Shown: positions 44,603-55,396 of the stretch, piece after piece
Layout: each line of letters starts with the position of its first letter
Numbering within the stretch: position 1 is the first letter of the stretch
Source: Apoderus coryli
Lineage: Eukaryota > Arthropoda > Insecta > Coleoptera > Attelabidae
Reading direction: 5' to 3'
NCBI GenBank assembly: GCA_911728435.2
Contig: OU452202.1
Coordinates: 6,303,135-6,367,134, forward strand
Length of the DNA stretch: 64,000 nucleotides
Position numbers and translations under genes: made by a program
Notes under the pieces: generated by a model
The model's database searches: none
Told to the model about the DNA's origin: nothing
Seen by the model: only the letters and a program-made list of their open reading frames with translations

Positions 44603-45142
44603 AGAAATCTATTAAAATTTATTCTGTGGAGGGACTTTTATTATTTAAAGAATATTAATTTTTAATAGTTTAATAGTTGTAATAACAAAATGAAATGAAA
44701 ACTCTGTTAACAAAAGCAAAGATTAATCTACACAATAGATAGTCAGCCCAATGCATTAAAATCAGAACATCTCTAAGTATGCCTGCCACTACGTGGCGTA
44801 GACTAGCGTGTAAAGCATAGAGCAGTATTGTCACAGCCAGAAACCGTTTTGTAGTTTATTAATATCAAAAACAAAACGCAACGTATAACAATTATTTAGA
44901 TCATTTGCAACAGATATGCACCGGCAATGCTGTATTGTCAGAGAGAGAAATTGATGAAATTCTGTATTAATCTGGAGGGGTTACGCAGGGAGGGTAGAAA
45001 AAAAAAACAAGCGAATGTGGTGTGTGTCGTGCTGTTGCCAATTCGTCGGTAAAAGAAACACACAGGGTGATTTATTACAAGTACAGTATTGAAATAAAAG
45101 CCTAATCTATATGAATTAAATTTAATATAATAATATTTAATC

Positions 45143-45190
45143 CATGTCATACATGTTTCAAGACTAGACCAGTCCCATGATCAGTGGCGA
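45143..45190 (-). ncRNA. Degenerate hammerhead-like motif, family A
   Basis: Minus strand: GCCA, CUGAUCA (G8 lost), then a GACU-GGUCU-AGUC stem, UGAAAC, AU, GUA, UGAC. The CUGAUGA box and cleavage triplet are both mutated, so it is likely inactive. Confidence 0.35.
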
Positions 45191-45704
45191 ACAATCGTTA
45201 AATGAAAAGCTTTCAGATAGAAACATACTTTTGACTAAATATTTCACGTAGACAATGTGGCAAAGATGTAACAAGATTGTTGTAGATCTTATAATACCCA
45301 TAATAAAAAAATTATCAGTGCTACCTATATTATATTAGGTATACCTATTATAATAGTCTGTCTTTTCATCAGGTATAAGTTCCACTTTATCGGTTTAGGT
45401 ACTTAAATTTTACTTCTTTTTAATGTTTCTTCGGGTAAATAATAAGTTCGGTAGGAATAGGGCTTTGGGTATGAAACAAAAAAGATAGAAAATAGAAATT
45501 TGATATAGGGGTAGTTCTCAGCATTTACAAGTTTGTGACGTGTAGCGATTTTCGATGCCGCCCCCGGAGGTATACATGAGGGCGGCGCAATGCCGTTTTA
45601 AATATCTCGTTTCGCTTTCTTGGAAAATAAAAAATTATAACTGATAACTGAAACTTAGTACTTAATACGTGGGCGTAAGAGGTAAGCTCACTTCACAGGT
45701 CTCT

Positions 45705-45757
45705 ATTAATGAAAGAAAGTTAACATTTTGAGCATCTGCGTAAAATTAAATGTATCC
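45705..45757. repeat. Dispersed repeat R3, short inverted fragment
   Basis: AATGAAAGAAAGTTAACATT, TTGAGCATCTGCGT and AAATTAAATGTATCCGTT are the reverse complement of the inner R3 block at 12248-12300. Confidence 0.6.
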
Positions 45758-47170
45758 GTTTGGTGGGTAGTTTTGATTACAATAAGTCGGTGCCAAGCCC
45801 AAGCCCGAAACAAAATAAATCTATATTTACCTACTACCTATTTGGCATGGTACCGACTATTATGTGCATTGTTGTCTTTTGAATGATATTTGTATTTTGT
45901 TATTTTTCGTATTTTTTATTAGTTCTTTTGACAGCTCTGGTGTCATCAATACACCTGTATCCCGAATTGCACCAAATTGCGATGCTATTGAACAAGCATA
46001 TAATCCTAAATATAATATTCTTTTTGAACTATCTGTATCTCGAAAACCAAGCCGTAGCGGACCCATGTACATATGAAATTTGTATCTTAAAATTAGTCAA
46101 AGAATCACCCTTTAAAGTTTGTACAAGTACTTATGCAACACCCTGTATACATAGATACTTTGATTTGCAATTTGCAAATCTGTCAAACTAGGTAATGCTG
46201 TTTTTTTTTATTTACTTTCAAATATGGTGTTATGTAATTGTATTCAAATTAAATGTTTGGGGATGATATTTACGAGTTTTATTTTTTTATATAGAGAAAC
46301 TGTTATTCAGTTTTTAAGGATCAATCTGAAGCAGACGATTGTACTTGTTAAAACATGAAAAAAGTTATTGTCGTGATACTTTTAACACCCTGTTGGTGGG
46401 TTTTTAAAGCTTTTTACGAAACGTGTTCACAATACAATCTACATAAATCGTTAGTTTTTTAAAGTTTTATGATCATTGCACAAAAACCAATATTAGGGAG
46501 ACTGTAAGTTTTTTTTCAATTCGGCGTTGCAGAATTTGAACCTAATTGTGATAATTGTGTTATTTTACTAGTATAGATATTTTTGAGTAAATTAATTCGG
46601 TTATAATCGATGAGTAGAATCTTTGGAGTAAAATACATTTCACAAAAACCCTGAACCATATTTCTCAATAGATTTAAATTTTCATTAAAAACAGATTAAA
46701 AATTCTAATTTTTTACATCCTGCATTTCGAAACCGTATTTTTTTAAATAATTATTGTCATGCTGGAAATTTCAAACCTTATTTACTTCAGCAAGTTGTAA
46801 AAAGCACAGCCTTTTTAATATTAACATTTCTTAAAATCGATATTACGCGATAACGATGACTTTCTATCAATATCACAGAAGGATACATTTATTACGTATA
46901 TAATTTGTTAGATTTTACATCTCCGAATTGAAACACACGCAAAAAATGTGCATAAAAAAGTTAGGGTAGCATTTCACGCCTGTATGCCCCTTTAATTTAC
47001 CCGCCTCTGAGATTTATTTTTTCATAATGTTAACGACAAGTTGAATCTGCTGTTTGAGTTTGATCCTTAAAACTGAATCAGGTAATAACCGGAAGTCCTA
47101 TCTATAACGCCAAATTTCGTTAATTTAAATATAACTTTTTGATGCATCCTTATATCCGAAATTTAAAATT

Positions 47171-47202
47171 AAATGACTAAAATAATATTATTTTAGTCAT
47201 TT
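47171..47202. repeat. Perfect 32-bp palindrome
   Basis: AAATGACTAAAATAAT is followed directly by its exact reverse complement, with no loop. Within the 31-bp-TIR element; function unknown. Confidence 0.85.
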
Positions 47203-47821
47203 AAAATTATTGTCTAAAACATTTAATAAACCAGCCCTGTATATTTATACTATTATAGTAATTTCTTTTATTTTCGTCCATACACATTAATCTTTGCGTA
47301 GATAGGTATACGTATACCATATAATTTTAAACAAAAAACACTGCTGCACAGTAGTACATATATGATACCTATAATATAAAAACAAACTCCCACCTCGTAG
47401 GGGAAAGTATACTCGTCCTTGTCTAACATTGCCCATATGATTATTTTATTTCAACACAATACATATAACGCCATCTACAATTTCCATAATTTCCATGGTT
47501 GCATGTTTTTCTAATAGATGTAGCTCGTGTCGAGACAGTTTCAATTTTTGTTTTATTTCCCATATACGCTGACTATCTATTGTGTAGATTAATCTTTGAC
47601 AAAAGTATTAAATACGGCCGCTTGTTACAAACTTTTTTTGAAATTCAATGGATATAAAAACAAATGTTTACTTTTGTTAGTTTAAACTTAAATTTTTGAG
47701 TATAAGCTTATCAGTATAAGACAAATATTATTCACAAATTTTCCAGATTGTAGTTAAACTTATAGCTGAATCTAATAAGAATGTTCTTATGCTATAACTT
47801 AATTCTTAAAGTAAACACTTA

Positions 47822-48340
47822 TTTTACTTTCCTGCACAGGAAAAGTATGGTGAACGCGCTAAAAAAATTTTGAGATAAAGACCGATATAACCAATTTGAA
47901 TTTCTATGAGACGATTAAGACCATTTCCAGATGGAAGTCTGTCTGTGTGTGTGCATGTGGAGTCGAGATTCGAGTGATACATCATTTTAAAGCATTTTTT
48001 ATCTACTTTACAGCGGTAGGTACTTTTGTTATTTGCCCCCATAATTCTCGAGAAAATTACGTTTAAAATTTCAACAGTTAGGCAGTTGGAACTTATATTC
48101 TCATAAGAATATATATGGTAATTGAGTACTTTAACACATTGATAGAGCATGTGGTAATACTTTTTTCTTCTGTAATTTTTGAATAAAGTAGTTAGTTTGT
48201 TTCATTAGTTTATTGGAAATAATGAAAATAATACAATTATAATAATAATTATTAAAATTCTGTTTCGTTACGCAGGTCATATATTTTTGATTATATTATA
48301 GCTTGTCGGGAAAGTTTTGCGGTGACACAACCGATTTTTT
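47822..48340 (+). repeat. Dispersed repeat R1, second long copy
   Basis: Starts TTTTACTTTCCTGCACAGG, AAAAGTATGGTGAACGCGCT and shares with the copy at 8540-9460 the GTCTGTCTGTGTG tract, GAGTGATACATCATTTTAAA, ATTCTCGAGAAAATTACG, GTTTCGTTACGCAGGTCATA and GGGAAAGTTTTGCGGTGACA. It lacks the tRNA-Ala-like block and the (AT)n run. Confidence 0.65.
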
Positions 48341-49249
48341 ATTTCACACTGCCCGCTATATGTATACACATCTAAATAAGCCTTTACTACAAAAAACAGA
48401 ACATAGGTACCTAAAGCAAACAAAATAAACTTCTAAGTTTAAGCTACAACTTATTATTAAGCACGAAAATGTTAGCTTTTGCTACAAAAAAGGTAGTTTA
48501 AGTTCATACTACAATAATTTTATTTACACTGAATTTTGGGTATAAGGCACTTACACTTATACACGTGGAAAAGAATCATAGTTATGTTGTCTATAAGAAG
48601 CAATAGACAACCGAGAATTAGATACTTTTAAAATGTCAAGAATCAAATAGAACTTAAACGAAAATGTTGTGATTTAAATCCGGAAGAAATGAGATAGGTA
48701 CTTTATAGAGTAAACTCATTAGTTTAGGGAAAGATTTATTATTTATAAATCTTTGGTTTGTTTAATGTGATTCTAGACTAATGTGTTCAGAAGCAGTATA
48801 GGTAATCAAGAAATAAGAAAGGAAGAGAAAATATTGAAGTTTCATAGATATGTTAATAATAATAATGTATATTTTATGTGACATAGTCTACTTGTAAAAA
48901 GGAAGTCGCATAAATATCTTATTTATATATTAATTATTTCAAATAGATTTTAAACAAGACACCAATAAATACGTGAAGCAAAGCGCACAAAAAATACTAC
49001 CAGCATATTTCTGTATAAGAAGCAAGCAACGTTTTACGTTGAGGATAACTTACATACAATTTTTATGAAATAAAATTAACATTCATCACATCGTCTGGTC
49101 AGACAGGCTAGTTTGTTAGTCTCGCATAAAGGCATTATTGCACACATAGAATAATTATTAATAATTTCAGAGGACGCAAAATATTATTTTGTACGTATTA
49201 GGGTGTACATATTTTTAAAAAATAGTTATAGTTTGTTACATAATCTTCG
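48341..49249. other. Unassigned AT-rich sequence
   Basis: No gene is seen. Confidence 0.35.
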
Positions 49250-49529
49250 AAGACTTTATGTTGGACATTTGGTTGACACTACCATATTAAAACAACACGA
49301 TGTGTGTAATTCGGCATCTAGTAATATTTGAATTTTCCTGGTGAATGTTCACAAGTGCCGGACAAGAAGTAAGAACTACTTGTATGTAATTAAACAATGT
49401 AACAAGACTTTATGTTGGAACTTTGAGTCACACTACCATACTTACACTACACCGGCCGTTTGGTTGATCTACAACTCATCAGTGTATCAATATGAAGAAA
49501 AGTTCCAACATAAAGTCTCGTTACATTAT
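49250..49529. repeat. Family B hammerhead elements: one partial, one fold-back copy
   Basis: 49250-49300 holds a partial arm (AGACTTTATGTTGGACATTT, GACACTACCATATT). At 49395-49529 AATGTAACAAGACTTTATGT, TGGAACT is reversed as AGTTCCAACATAAAGTCTCG, TTACATT around a hammerhead relic. On the minus strand the relic is CUGAUGA, GUUG-UAGAU-CAAC, then CAAAC instead of GAAAC and a changed cleavage side, so it should be inactive. Confidence 0.65.
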
Positions 49530-49729
49530 TTAACACGCAAGTTCGACTTCGGGAGTATATAGTGTTATCAATAGGATTTAATGGCGTAAGTAGGTTCCCA
49601 AACCAATGCCGGACTGGTTAGGGAATTTACTATCATCGGCAATTTTGCCTGCTCCAGAACTTGATTTCGCCCTGTATATGTTCTTTGACTTAGTGAATGG
49701 CACTTTGCATGCTCCCATTTGCTCTCCTA

Positions 49730-50146
49730 GATAGGGCTGCATGTTCCGAACAAAGGCACATGCGCGAACTACATGTTCCATCAACATTTCACAGAAAAAA
49801 TTACGCGATGAACTCATTCCTGTCGCGATCTTTTAGAGCATTCAATAATAACACCCGTTTGGATATTTCCTCTTCGAGAGCGCAGTTTTTGAGAGACGTC
49901 ACAACAAATTGTAGGCTAAACGAGGGTTAATTAACGAGCCTTTCTCTTTTTCTTTACTAGTACATTTTTCATATATATCATTATTTGTAAGTTTTGTTTT
50001 ATTCTCTTTTTTTCTTATTCTGTTACTAGTAGATATGTTAGAAACTATTTGCTATTTGTTACATTTTTAGTTTGATTTAGATTTTGAAGTACTTAATTTT
50101 GTTTAATTGTAATTGGGTATTGCCCGTTAATAAATAAATAAATGCT
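49730..50146 (+). mobile_element. 5'-truncated LINE, 3' end
   Basis: The frame to the TAA at 49928 reads EQRHMRELHVPSTFHRKNYA, MNSFLSRSFRAFNNNTR, then LDISSSRAQFLRDV, the C-terminal tail of CR1/Jockey-like ORF2. The 3' UTR continues to GTATTGCCCGTTAATAAATA followed by an (AAAT)n-type tail near 50130-50146. The sequence before about 49730 is unrelated. Confidence 0.65.
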
Positions 50147-50826
50147 TAACACAATTCCTAATTCTTTTTTATACCTTGTTTAAATGCCAAAATGTGTATA
50201 CTTTTATAATATTATCAAAGATAAATACTTTTTCATCCTGATAGAATTAGGTATCTAATGAAAATAAAATAAATTGCCTCTAACATGCTCATTTACACTC
50301 ATTCCATAGGTTCTAAAAGAAATAATCTATAACATGTTCGATTTAAGTTATGCAAAAATTTCAGATAAATTAGAAATAAGTATCAATATTTTGTAATATA
50401 TTCTTGTAATGAGGCCGTGGTTACATTTCAGAGCACGCATTCTTGGGTGTGACTGAGCCTTATCATTTTAATACTATTTATATTTATATATATTTCTATT
50501 TTCTATATGCAGTTAGTTTATAGCTCTTCAAATAACAAGTTACCAAAGAAATCAAAAAATTGAATTGTAAGTACAGGGTGAACCAAAGTGTCAAAAAGGA
50601 AAAAATATAAAAAAATTAATCTGTGACTGAAGCTCAATTTTTTTGAAAAACGATGGGAAAGATTTTGTATGCACAATAAATCTCGGTGGAAAATGTTGCA
50701 GTTTTTTTGGTGTATCAGAAAAACTACGTAATGCTTCAGTTTAATAATCGGTACTTTTATGCTTTGGATATTAATTTCTGTTGGCACCAGTAAATAGGAA
50801 TCATACTCAGATTTTATAAAAAATAA
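50147..50826. other. Unassigned AT-rich sequence
   Basis: No gene is seen. GTACAGGGTGAACCAAAGTG at 50571 is another isolated acagggtg-type end. Confidence 0.4.
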
Positions 50827-52017
50827 ATCTACAGCAACAGAATAATAAAAAGAGATAGAGCAAACATTGAAAACTATGGTCCTATCGCTTTAACTTCGAA
50901 CTTTGGGAAGTGCTTTGAGATAATACTTCACGGGAAAATTCTTCTGCATGTGACACGACAAATCACTGATAAACAGCATGGCTTTCCTGGTACCACAACC
51001 AATCTCGTTCAGATTACGCAGTTCCTTTCCCAGCATATAGATAGAGGCAGTCAGGTTGATGTCGTCTATACAGACTTTTCAAAGGCTTTTGATCACTTGG
51101 ATCACGGTATTTTATTAAGGAAATTGTCACATTTTCGTTTAACGGATTCATTTATCCAATTTTTTAAATCATATTTACTTGGTCATAAGCAGTACATTCA
51201 ATTTAATGGGTTTCAGTCATCATTGATTGAAGTTACTTCTGGTGTCCCTCAAGGATCGGTTTTGGGGCCATTGCTTTTCAATCTTTTTGTTAATGATATT
51301 GTATCTACCCTGAACTGTAAATGCCTGTTGTATGCTGATGACATAAGACTGTATTTAAATGTTACATCAGTATCGGATTGTCTTGTTTTGCAGCAGGATT
51401 TAATGAGTCTAAGGTCGTGGTGTGAAAATAATAATATACATCTTAATATTGATAAATGCGTTGTCATGTCATTTTCAAAAAAAAACCTTCCGATCTTATA
51501 TAATTATGAACTGAACTTTTCTGTACTAAAGCGGTGCGATACTTACAAGGATCTGGAAGTGTGGTTTGACTCGAAACTTTCTTTTAAAGTTCATTATGAT
51601 TACATAATGTCTAATTCTTTGAAGGCCTTAGGATTTGTTAAACGTAACTCAAAGTGCTTCTCAAACATAAAAACTGTTATGACCCTCTATAACTATTTTG
51701 TGAGAAGTCGCTTGGAGTATTCCTCTGTTGTGTCGAACCCAAAGTATTCGGTTCATGCTGATAATATAGAGAAGGTTCAGCGAAAATTTTATAAATATCT
51801 GTGGTATAAGCAAGATGGTTCATATCCAAGAATTGGATTTCCCCACGACGTTTTATTAAATAGGCATCATGCTTTACCTCTTTCCAAGCGCCTTGATTAC
51901 TTTTCTTTTATATTAATTTACAAATTAATTAATAATAAATTAGATTGCTCTGAACTACTTAGTGATTTGAATTTTCGCGTTCCGAACTTATCAACGCATG
52001 TGCGTCATGATCTATAG
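50827..52017 (+). CDS. Jockey-like LINE ORF2: reverse transcriptase domain, 5'-truncated
   Basis: The frame is open from 50827 to the TAG at 52015-52017, about 396 codons. It enters at RDRANIENYGPIALTSNFGK (RT motif 1 region), then TDFSKAFDHLDHGILL (motif A, catalytic Asp), SGVPQGSVLGPLLFN (motif B), CLLYADDIRLY (motif C with the two Asp) and the thumb-side HLNIDKCVVMSFSKK, and ends in the usual basic tail. The endonuclease domain and ORF1 are absent upstream, where unrelated sequence begins, so this is a 5'-truncated insertion. There is no internal stop, which suggests it is younger than the other LINE scraps. GTG at 50950 is not a credible start; the frame has no start of its own. Confidence 0.85.
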   Translation: MYSNRIIKRDRANIENYGPIALTSNFGKCFEIILHGKILLHVTRQITDKQHGFPGTTTNLVQITQFLSQHIDRGSQVDVVYTDFSKAFDHLDHGILLRKLSHFRLTDSFIQFFKSYLLGHKQYIQFNGFQSSLIEVTSGVPQGSVLGPLLFNLFVNDIVSTLNCKCLLYADDIRLYLNVTSVSDCLVLQQDLMSLRSWCENNNIHLNIDKCVVMSFSKKNLPILYNYELNFSVLKRCDTYKDLEVWFDSKLSFKVHYDYIMSNSLKALGFVKRNSKCFSNIKTVMTLYNYFVRSRLEYSSVVSNPKYSVHADNIEKVQRKFYKYLWYKQDGSYPRIGFPHDVLLNRHHALPLSKRLDYFSFILIYKLINNKLDCSELLSDLNFRVPNLSTHVRHDL

Positions 52018-52286
52018 TATTTGGCAACCGCTTGAACTAATGTTCTATTGAACTCACCAATGTCATGTGTTCGGTTTGCGCTTCCGTATTAATTGACTAT
52101 TTTTTAAATTGTTAATTAAATCGGAAATTAATTAGTTGATTAATTAATTAATTGACTTATAATGCATGTAATGTAACTAATAATTTGTAGCATGTCTTGT
52201 TTCTACGTTAATTGATATTCCTGCTCAGTTAGTGGACTATTACTCTGTACGAGCAGTGTATTCTTAAATAAATAAATAAAATAAAG
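50827..52286 (+). mobile_element. 5'-truncated Jockey-like LINE insertion
   Basis: RT-coding part followed by about 250 bp of 3' UTR and the tail TTAAATAAATAAATAAAATA ending near 52286. The AAAT-type tail resembles that of the LINE at 49730-50146, so both may belong to one family. Confidence 0.7.
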
Positions 52287-52555
52287 TATAGGATTATTAC
52301 AGGTGTCTGAAATATGTTCTATTTAGAAAAGCAAAAAAATATCTATTAAGTACCTAGAACAAGTTTTATAAAAGATAATATCCTGGAAATAATAATCTGC
52401 TTTCAAGATTAAAGGATTTCGTATATATATATTAATTCTGTTTTGAACAAATCTGTAAGATGTAAGAGAGGAAATTCACAAAATCACCATCGCTACGATG
52501 AAAACACAAAACTACTTACTTTTTTTGTTTTTTTCTTCTGGTAAAATTATTCTTG

Positions 52556-52846
52556 ATATTAATTTTTCTATGACTGGCTTTATTATATGTTTAAACATAA
52601 TTTGAGAATGTAGTACATTGTAATGTTGTTTTTCATTTCCCACTAGTTGCTATGCAACTAGGGGGAATATTTAAAATTGCAATGGTAAATTTGCTAGTAA
52701 TGAACAAAGTAACATCGGTGATGAAATATCAAATTGACAGTTTAAATTATTTCACTAATTTCGAAAGTTTTAAGCTATTTATATAGAAATGACAAACAGT
52801 GATAGTGAATATAGTTTAACACTACTTGCCACTTAGTCAAAGTGAA
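52556..52846 (+). repeat. Dispersed repeat R4, copy 1
   Basis: Shares with 55674-55960 the blocks GTAGTACATTGTAATGTTGT (GGAGTACATTGTAATGCTGT in copy 2), GGTAAATTTGCTAGTAATGA, TAACATCGGTGATGAAA and AACAGTGATAGTGAATATAG. Both copies end with a start-like ATG followed by codons for N-S-D...S-E-Y-S-L-T, so the block could be the 5' region of an unidentified element. Confidence 0.65.
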
Positions 52847-52937
52847 GAGGCAAAACAAATAAATTTACGAATTGCTTGTTACACAAAGTAACAAGATTTT
52901 TAGTTATGTTGGAAATTTGTTTCAGACTACCATCCTT

Positions 52938-52982
52938 TCACCAGACAGGCCGTTTCGTTGATCCACAACTCATCAGTGGTGA
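52938..52982 (-). ncRNA. Hammerhead ribozyme, family B, all core elements intact
   Basis: Minus strand, 5' to 3': UCACCA (stem I), CUGAUGA, GUUG-UGGAU-CAAC (stem II, 4 bp), GAAA, C-GGCCU-G (stem III, closed by A-U and C-G), then the cleavage triplet GUC, then UGGUGA closing stem I with six pairs. Every invariant core base of a type I hammerhead is present, with no inserted base. It predicts self-cleavage after the C at position 52944 on this strand. Minimal hammerheads with such a tiny stem III are known from Penelope-like retroelements and retrozymes, where they often act as dimers. Confidence 0.8.
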
Positions 52983-52994
52983 TCGGCAGGCAGT

Positions 52995-53046
52995 GTGACC
53001 CTGATGAGTTGTGGATCAACGAAGCGGCCCGTCTGGTGAGAGCATG
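52995..53046 (+). ncRNA. Damaged hammerhead, family B, second arm
   Basis: Plus strand keeps CUGAUGA, GUUG-UGGAU-CAAC and the GUC-UGGUGA side. However, GAAA has become GAAG and the upstream strand of stem I no longer pairs (GUGACC). Probably inactive. Confidence 0.5.
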
Positions 53047-53289
53047 GTAGTTTGAAGCAAATTTCCAACATAACTGAAAGTCTTGTTACTTTATGTAACA
53101 AGCAATTCGTAAATAAAGCCCCCCCGCTAGGGGATTCGGGCGCATCTAGTGTTGGCAATAGGATATAATGGAGTTGTTACTTCTTGTCCGGCCATCGTTT
53201 GTGAACTGTGTTTCACCGGGCATATTGCCTGCTCACGCTAGATGTCGCCAAAAACATCTCTTTGTCAAACAAATTAATTTATTTATTTA

Positions 53290-53420
53290 TTAGTCAAACG
53301 ACGTCAGCTCCACAAAAAACTTTATATACGTGTTCAATCTCAGGTCGAGGACATTTTGCCAGACATGTTTCGGAATTTTATAATTCCGTCATCAGTGGCC
53401 CTATACATAACATTATGTCA
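53290..53420 (-). repeat. Family A hammerhead element fragment
   Basis: AAACGACGTCAGCTCCACAA then AAAACTTTATATACGTGTTC matches the outer arm of the fold-back element at 37655. The motif at 53358-53399 is the best preserved in family A. It ends near CCCTATACATAACAT with no inverted partner. Confidence 0.6.
53358..53399 (-). ncRNA. Hammerhead-like ribozyme motif, family A, best copy
   Basis: Minus strand: GCCA, CUGAUGA, C, GGAAUU-AUAA-AAUUCC, GAAAC, AU, GUC, UGGC. Stem I is a perfect 4 bp, stem II a perfect 6 bp, and the cleavage triplet is GUC. A single extra C stands between the CUGAUGA box and stem II; canonical hammerheads have none there. Confidence 0.6.
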
Positions 53421-55396
53421 ACAGATTGGTGTGAAATTAAACATTTATATAATATGCTAAAATACCAACATAGTTAAAATTATGATTATCATCGGCTACA
53501 CAAAGGAACACAAAATAAAATTAAATTAAATTCTCTTTCAATAAATTAAACAAGAGTAAGAAACTACATATTAACACAAACAATTTTCTTTTCCATTTTA
53601 AAAGTTTTCTTTTTGTATATTATTTCTCTAATTGATATTATGTGGAAGTTTTGGTTTAAGTTTTGTAAAAATTTATATCTAGTTAGTTATATTAAATGTA
53701 TATGATGTACCATCGATCAGCAATTACCCTGTATATAAGTGGCAGTTAAACCGTTGAATTGTGTTTGATTGTTAGCTCAGTGTTGCAAAATATTTTGACA
53801 CTCTTGACTGGATTTATGTGTATTAATATGTATGAAGGTTTGGAGATCAAATTTACGTATACGAATATTTTACACTGATCACTGGCATTTAGCCACATTA
53901 AAACGGCACCTTATATAGTATCACGCAATATTTTTTTACAGAAACCGACACCAATTATTTGTAGCAAATTTATGTGGAGATGAAGTAATTGTGAATATAA
54001 TTTAGTATATCGACAGATTTATATTTAGACTTAATTAATTAATAAATTACATTTCATGTAGGTTTTTATGGCGTGAAAGTAAAAATGGATCGTATCAAAA
54101 TTGTTAATATCTAAACCGTATGTTTGGGAACCTAAAAGCCATTCATGCTCATGGGGTCGCAAAGGACTCATTTTTTATTTTATTATTTACAGGAAAGTCA
54201 AGGGTAAACATGCGACACAAGCTTCTTCTAGTATAATACATGTCTGTCGAGTTTCCAATCAAACACAGATCAATCGTCAAAAAGTATGATATCTAGATTT
54301 TTTTAACTTTTTTCCTGAAATACTATACAGTGTATTAGTCAGTTCCTGTAACGGAAAATGCCGACAAAAGTTAATCTGGGCATGCATAGGGTAATCAGTA
54401 CCTACCTATAATAATAAGATATTCAGCTTACCTATAAATTATTCTCTGTACTTATAAGCAAATAAAGAAAGAAAAGACAAATAGATAAATATAATTCTTG
54501 CATGGTATTTGTAAATTATAATTGAGTAGGAGGCTTGTAAATCTTACATTAATTAATTATACTGTTCATATATAAAATATGTCTAATAATAACAATATTC
54601 ACTAGCCATTATTTTAATTATAAAACGCATTCATATTCCATCAATCAAACGTTGTAAATCTAATAGAGGAATGCTAGTTTTGTTTAAAAATATTATTTCA
54701 AATTGTTGTACAATAATTATTAAAATCATGGTGAATGTTAATCTTGTTTTTTTATTTTTTAACACGAATAGCAGGACTCGATAAACAGATGCAGTTATAA
54801 ACTGTTTGTAAAAGTATACTTATATAATTCAACGATACCGGAGTTTCTATTCCGGCATTGATAAACAGTGTGTTTTAGTTTCTTAGGAATATGGGGAATC
54901 GCACTATTTATATAGCTAGATTTACTTAAAAAAACTACGAAATAATTTTTTTTTTGGTTTGTATTTTTTTATTAGAAATAGATCAAAACAGAGAGCAGAG
55001 CACTTCTTGGCAGTGGATTTTTATACAAAATAATATGGAAAAAAATCGCATTTTAAAATTGTACAGGCATATAGCAATATTAACTAGGTTTTAGATGTAT
55101 GTACTTTTGCCCGCAGGACGCAGTATTGCTAGATCAATAGGTAAACTATAGGTATATCAAATTGGAAATTTCAAATAGAACACCCTGTATATTGTTACAT
55201 TTTTTAGTTTCTACATTAAGCCTTAAACCACTATAGAAATTTGCCCTACCTGCACATACATATAATTTTGAGTTTTTCAATTGTCATAAGAACACTTTCT
55301 CTTTACCTGTTATTTATTATATAGATACATCATACCACCTTATACATACAAACGCTCTACCCTGGATAAAATCTTTTAACTTTTATTTTTTTCAAG
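53421..55396. other. Unassigned AT-rich sequence upstream of the tRNA gene
   Basis: I see no gene or clear transposon in about 2 kb. GAACACCCTGTATATTG at 55178 is one more isolated end motif. Confidence 0.4.

Larger units (their letters stand above)
43955..44644. mobile_element. Fold-back element with degenerate hammerhead motifs (family A)
   Basis: The left arm from AAATAAAAGTC, AATAAATTTTAATAGATT to about 44288 is reversed from about 44342 to 44644. Shared blocks include CTAATTGTTTAGGAAAATTC, ATCAACCCA, TATAGTCATACAAATTTATT, AATATGAGTTATGATAGTTA. The centre (44289-44341) is non-palindromic. The hammerhead positions in each arm (44021-44060 minus, 44571-44602 plus) are degenerate. Confidence 0.75.
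44717..47598. mobile_element. DNA transposon with perfect 31-bp terminal repeats, no recognised transposase
   Basis: CAAAGATTAATCTACACAAT followed by AGATAGTCAGC (44717-44747) is exactly reversed at 47568-47598. The flanks carry the 7-bp direct repeat ACAAAAG (44710-44716 and 47599-47605). The 2.88-kb interior has no domain I recognise; its open frames (for example 45864-46076) are short. It contains a family A hammerhead relic (45143-45190), an R3 fragment (45705-45757), and caccctgtat ends at 46140. The superfamily is unclear: 31-bp CA-starting ends recall P elements and a 7-8 bp duplication would allow P or hAT. Confidence 0.7.
52867..53111. mobile_element. Fold-back element carrying a canonical hammerhead (family B)
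   Basis: Arms of about 110 bp (52867-52976 and 53001-53111) are near-perfect inverted copies separated by 24 bp. The left arm begins ACGAATTGCTTGTTACACAA; the right ends GTAACAAGCAATTCGT. Each arm contains one hammerhead: intact on the minus strand at 52938-52982, damaged on the plus strand at about 52995-53046. No protein is encoded. Single-arm relatives lie at 4386-4503 and 49250-49529. Confidence 0.8.

Noticed and set aside
45864..46191. Overlapping open frames near 46 kb as a transposase for the 31-bp-TIR element
   Set aside because: They are short, overlap on both strands and in two frames, and have no catalytic or DNA-binding motif.
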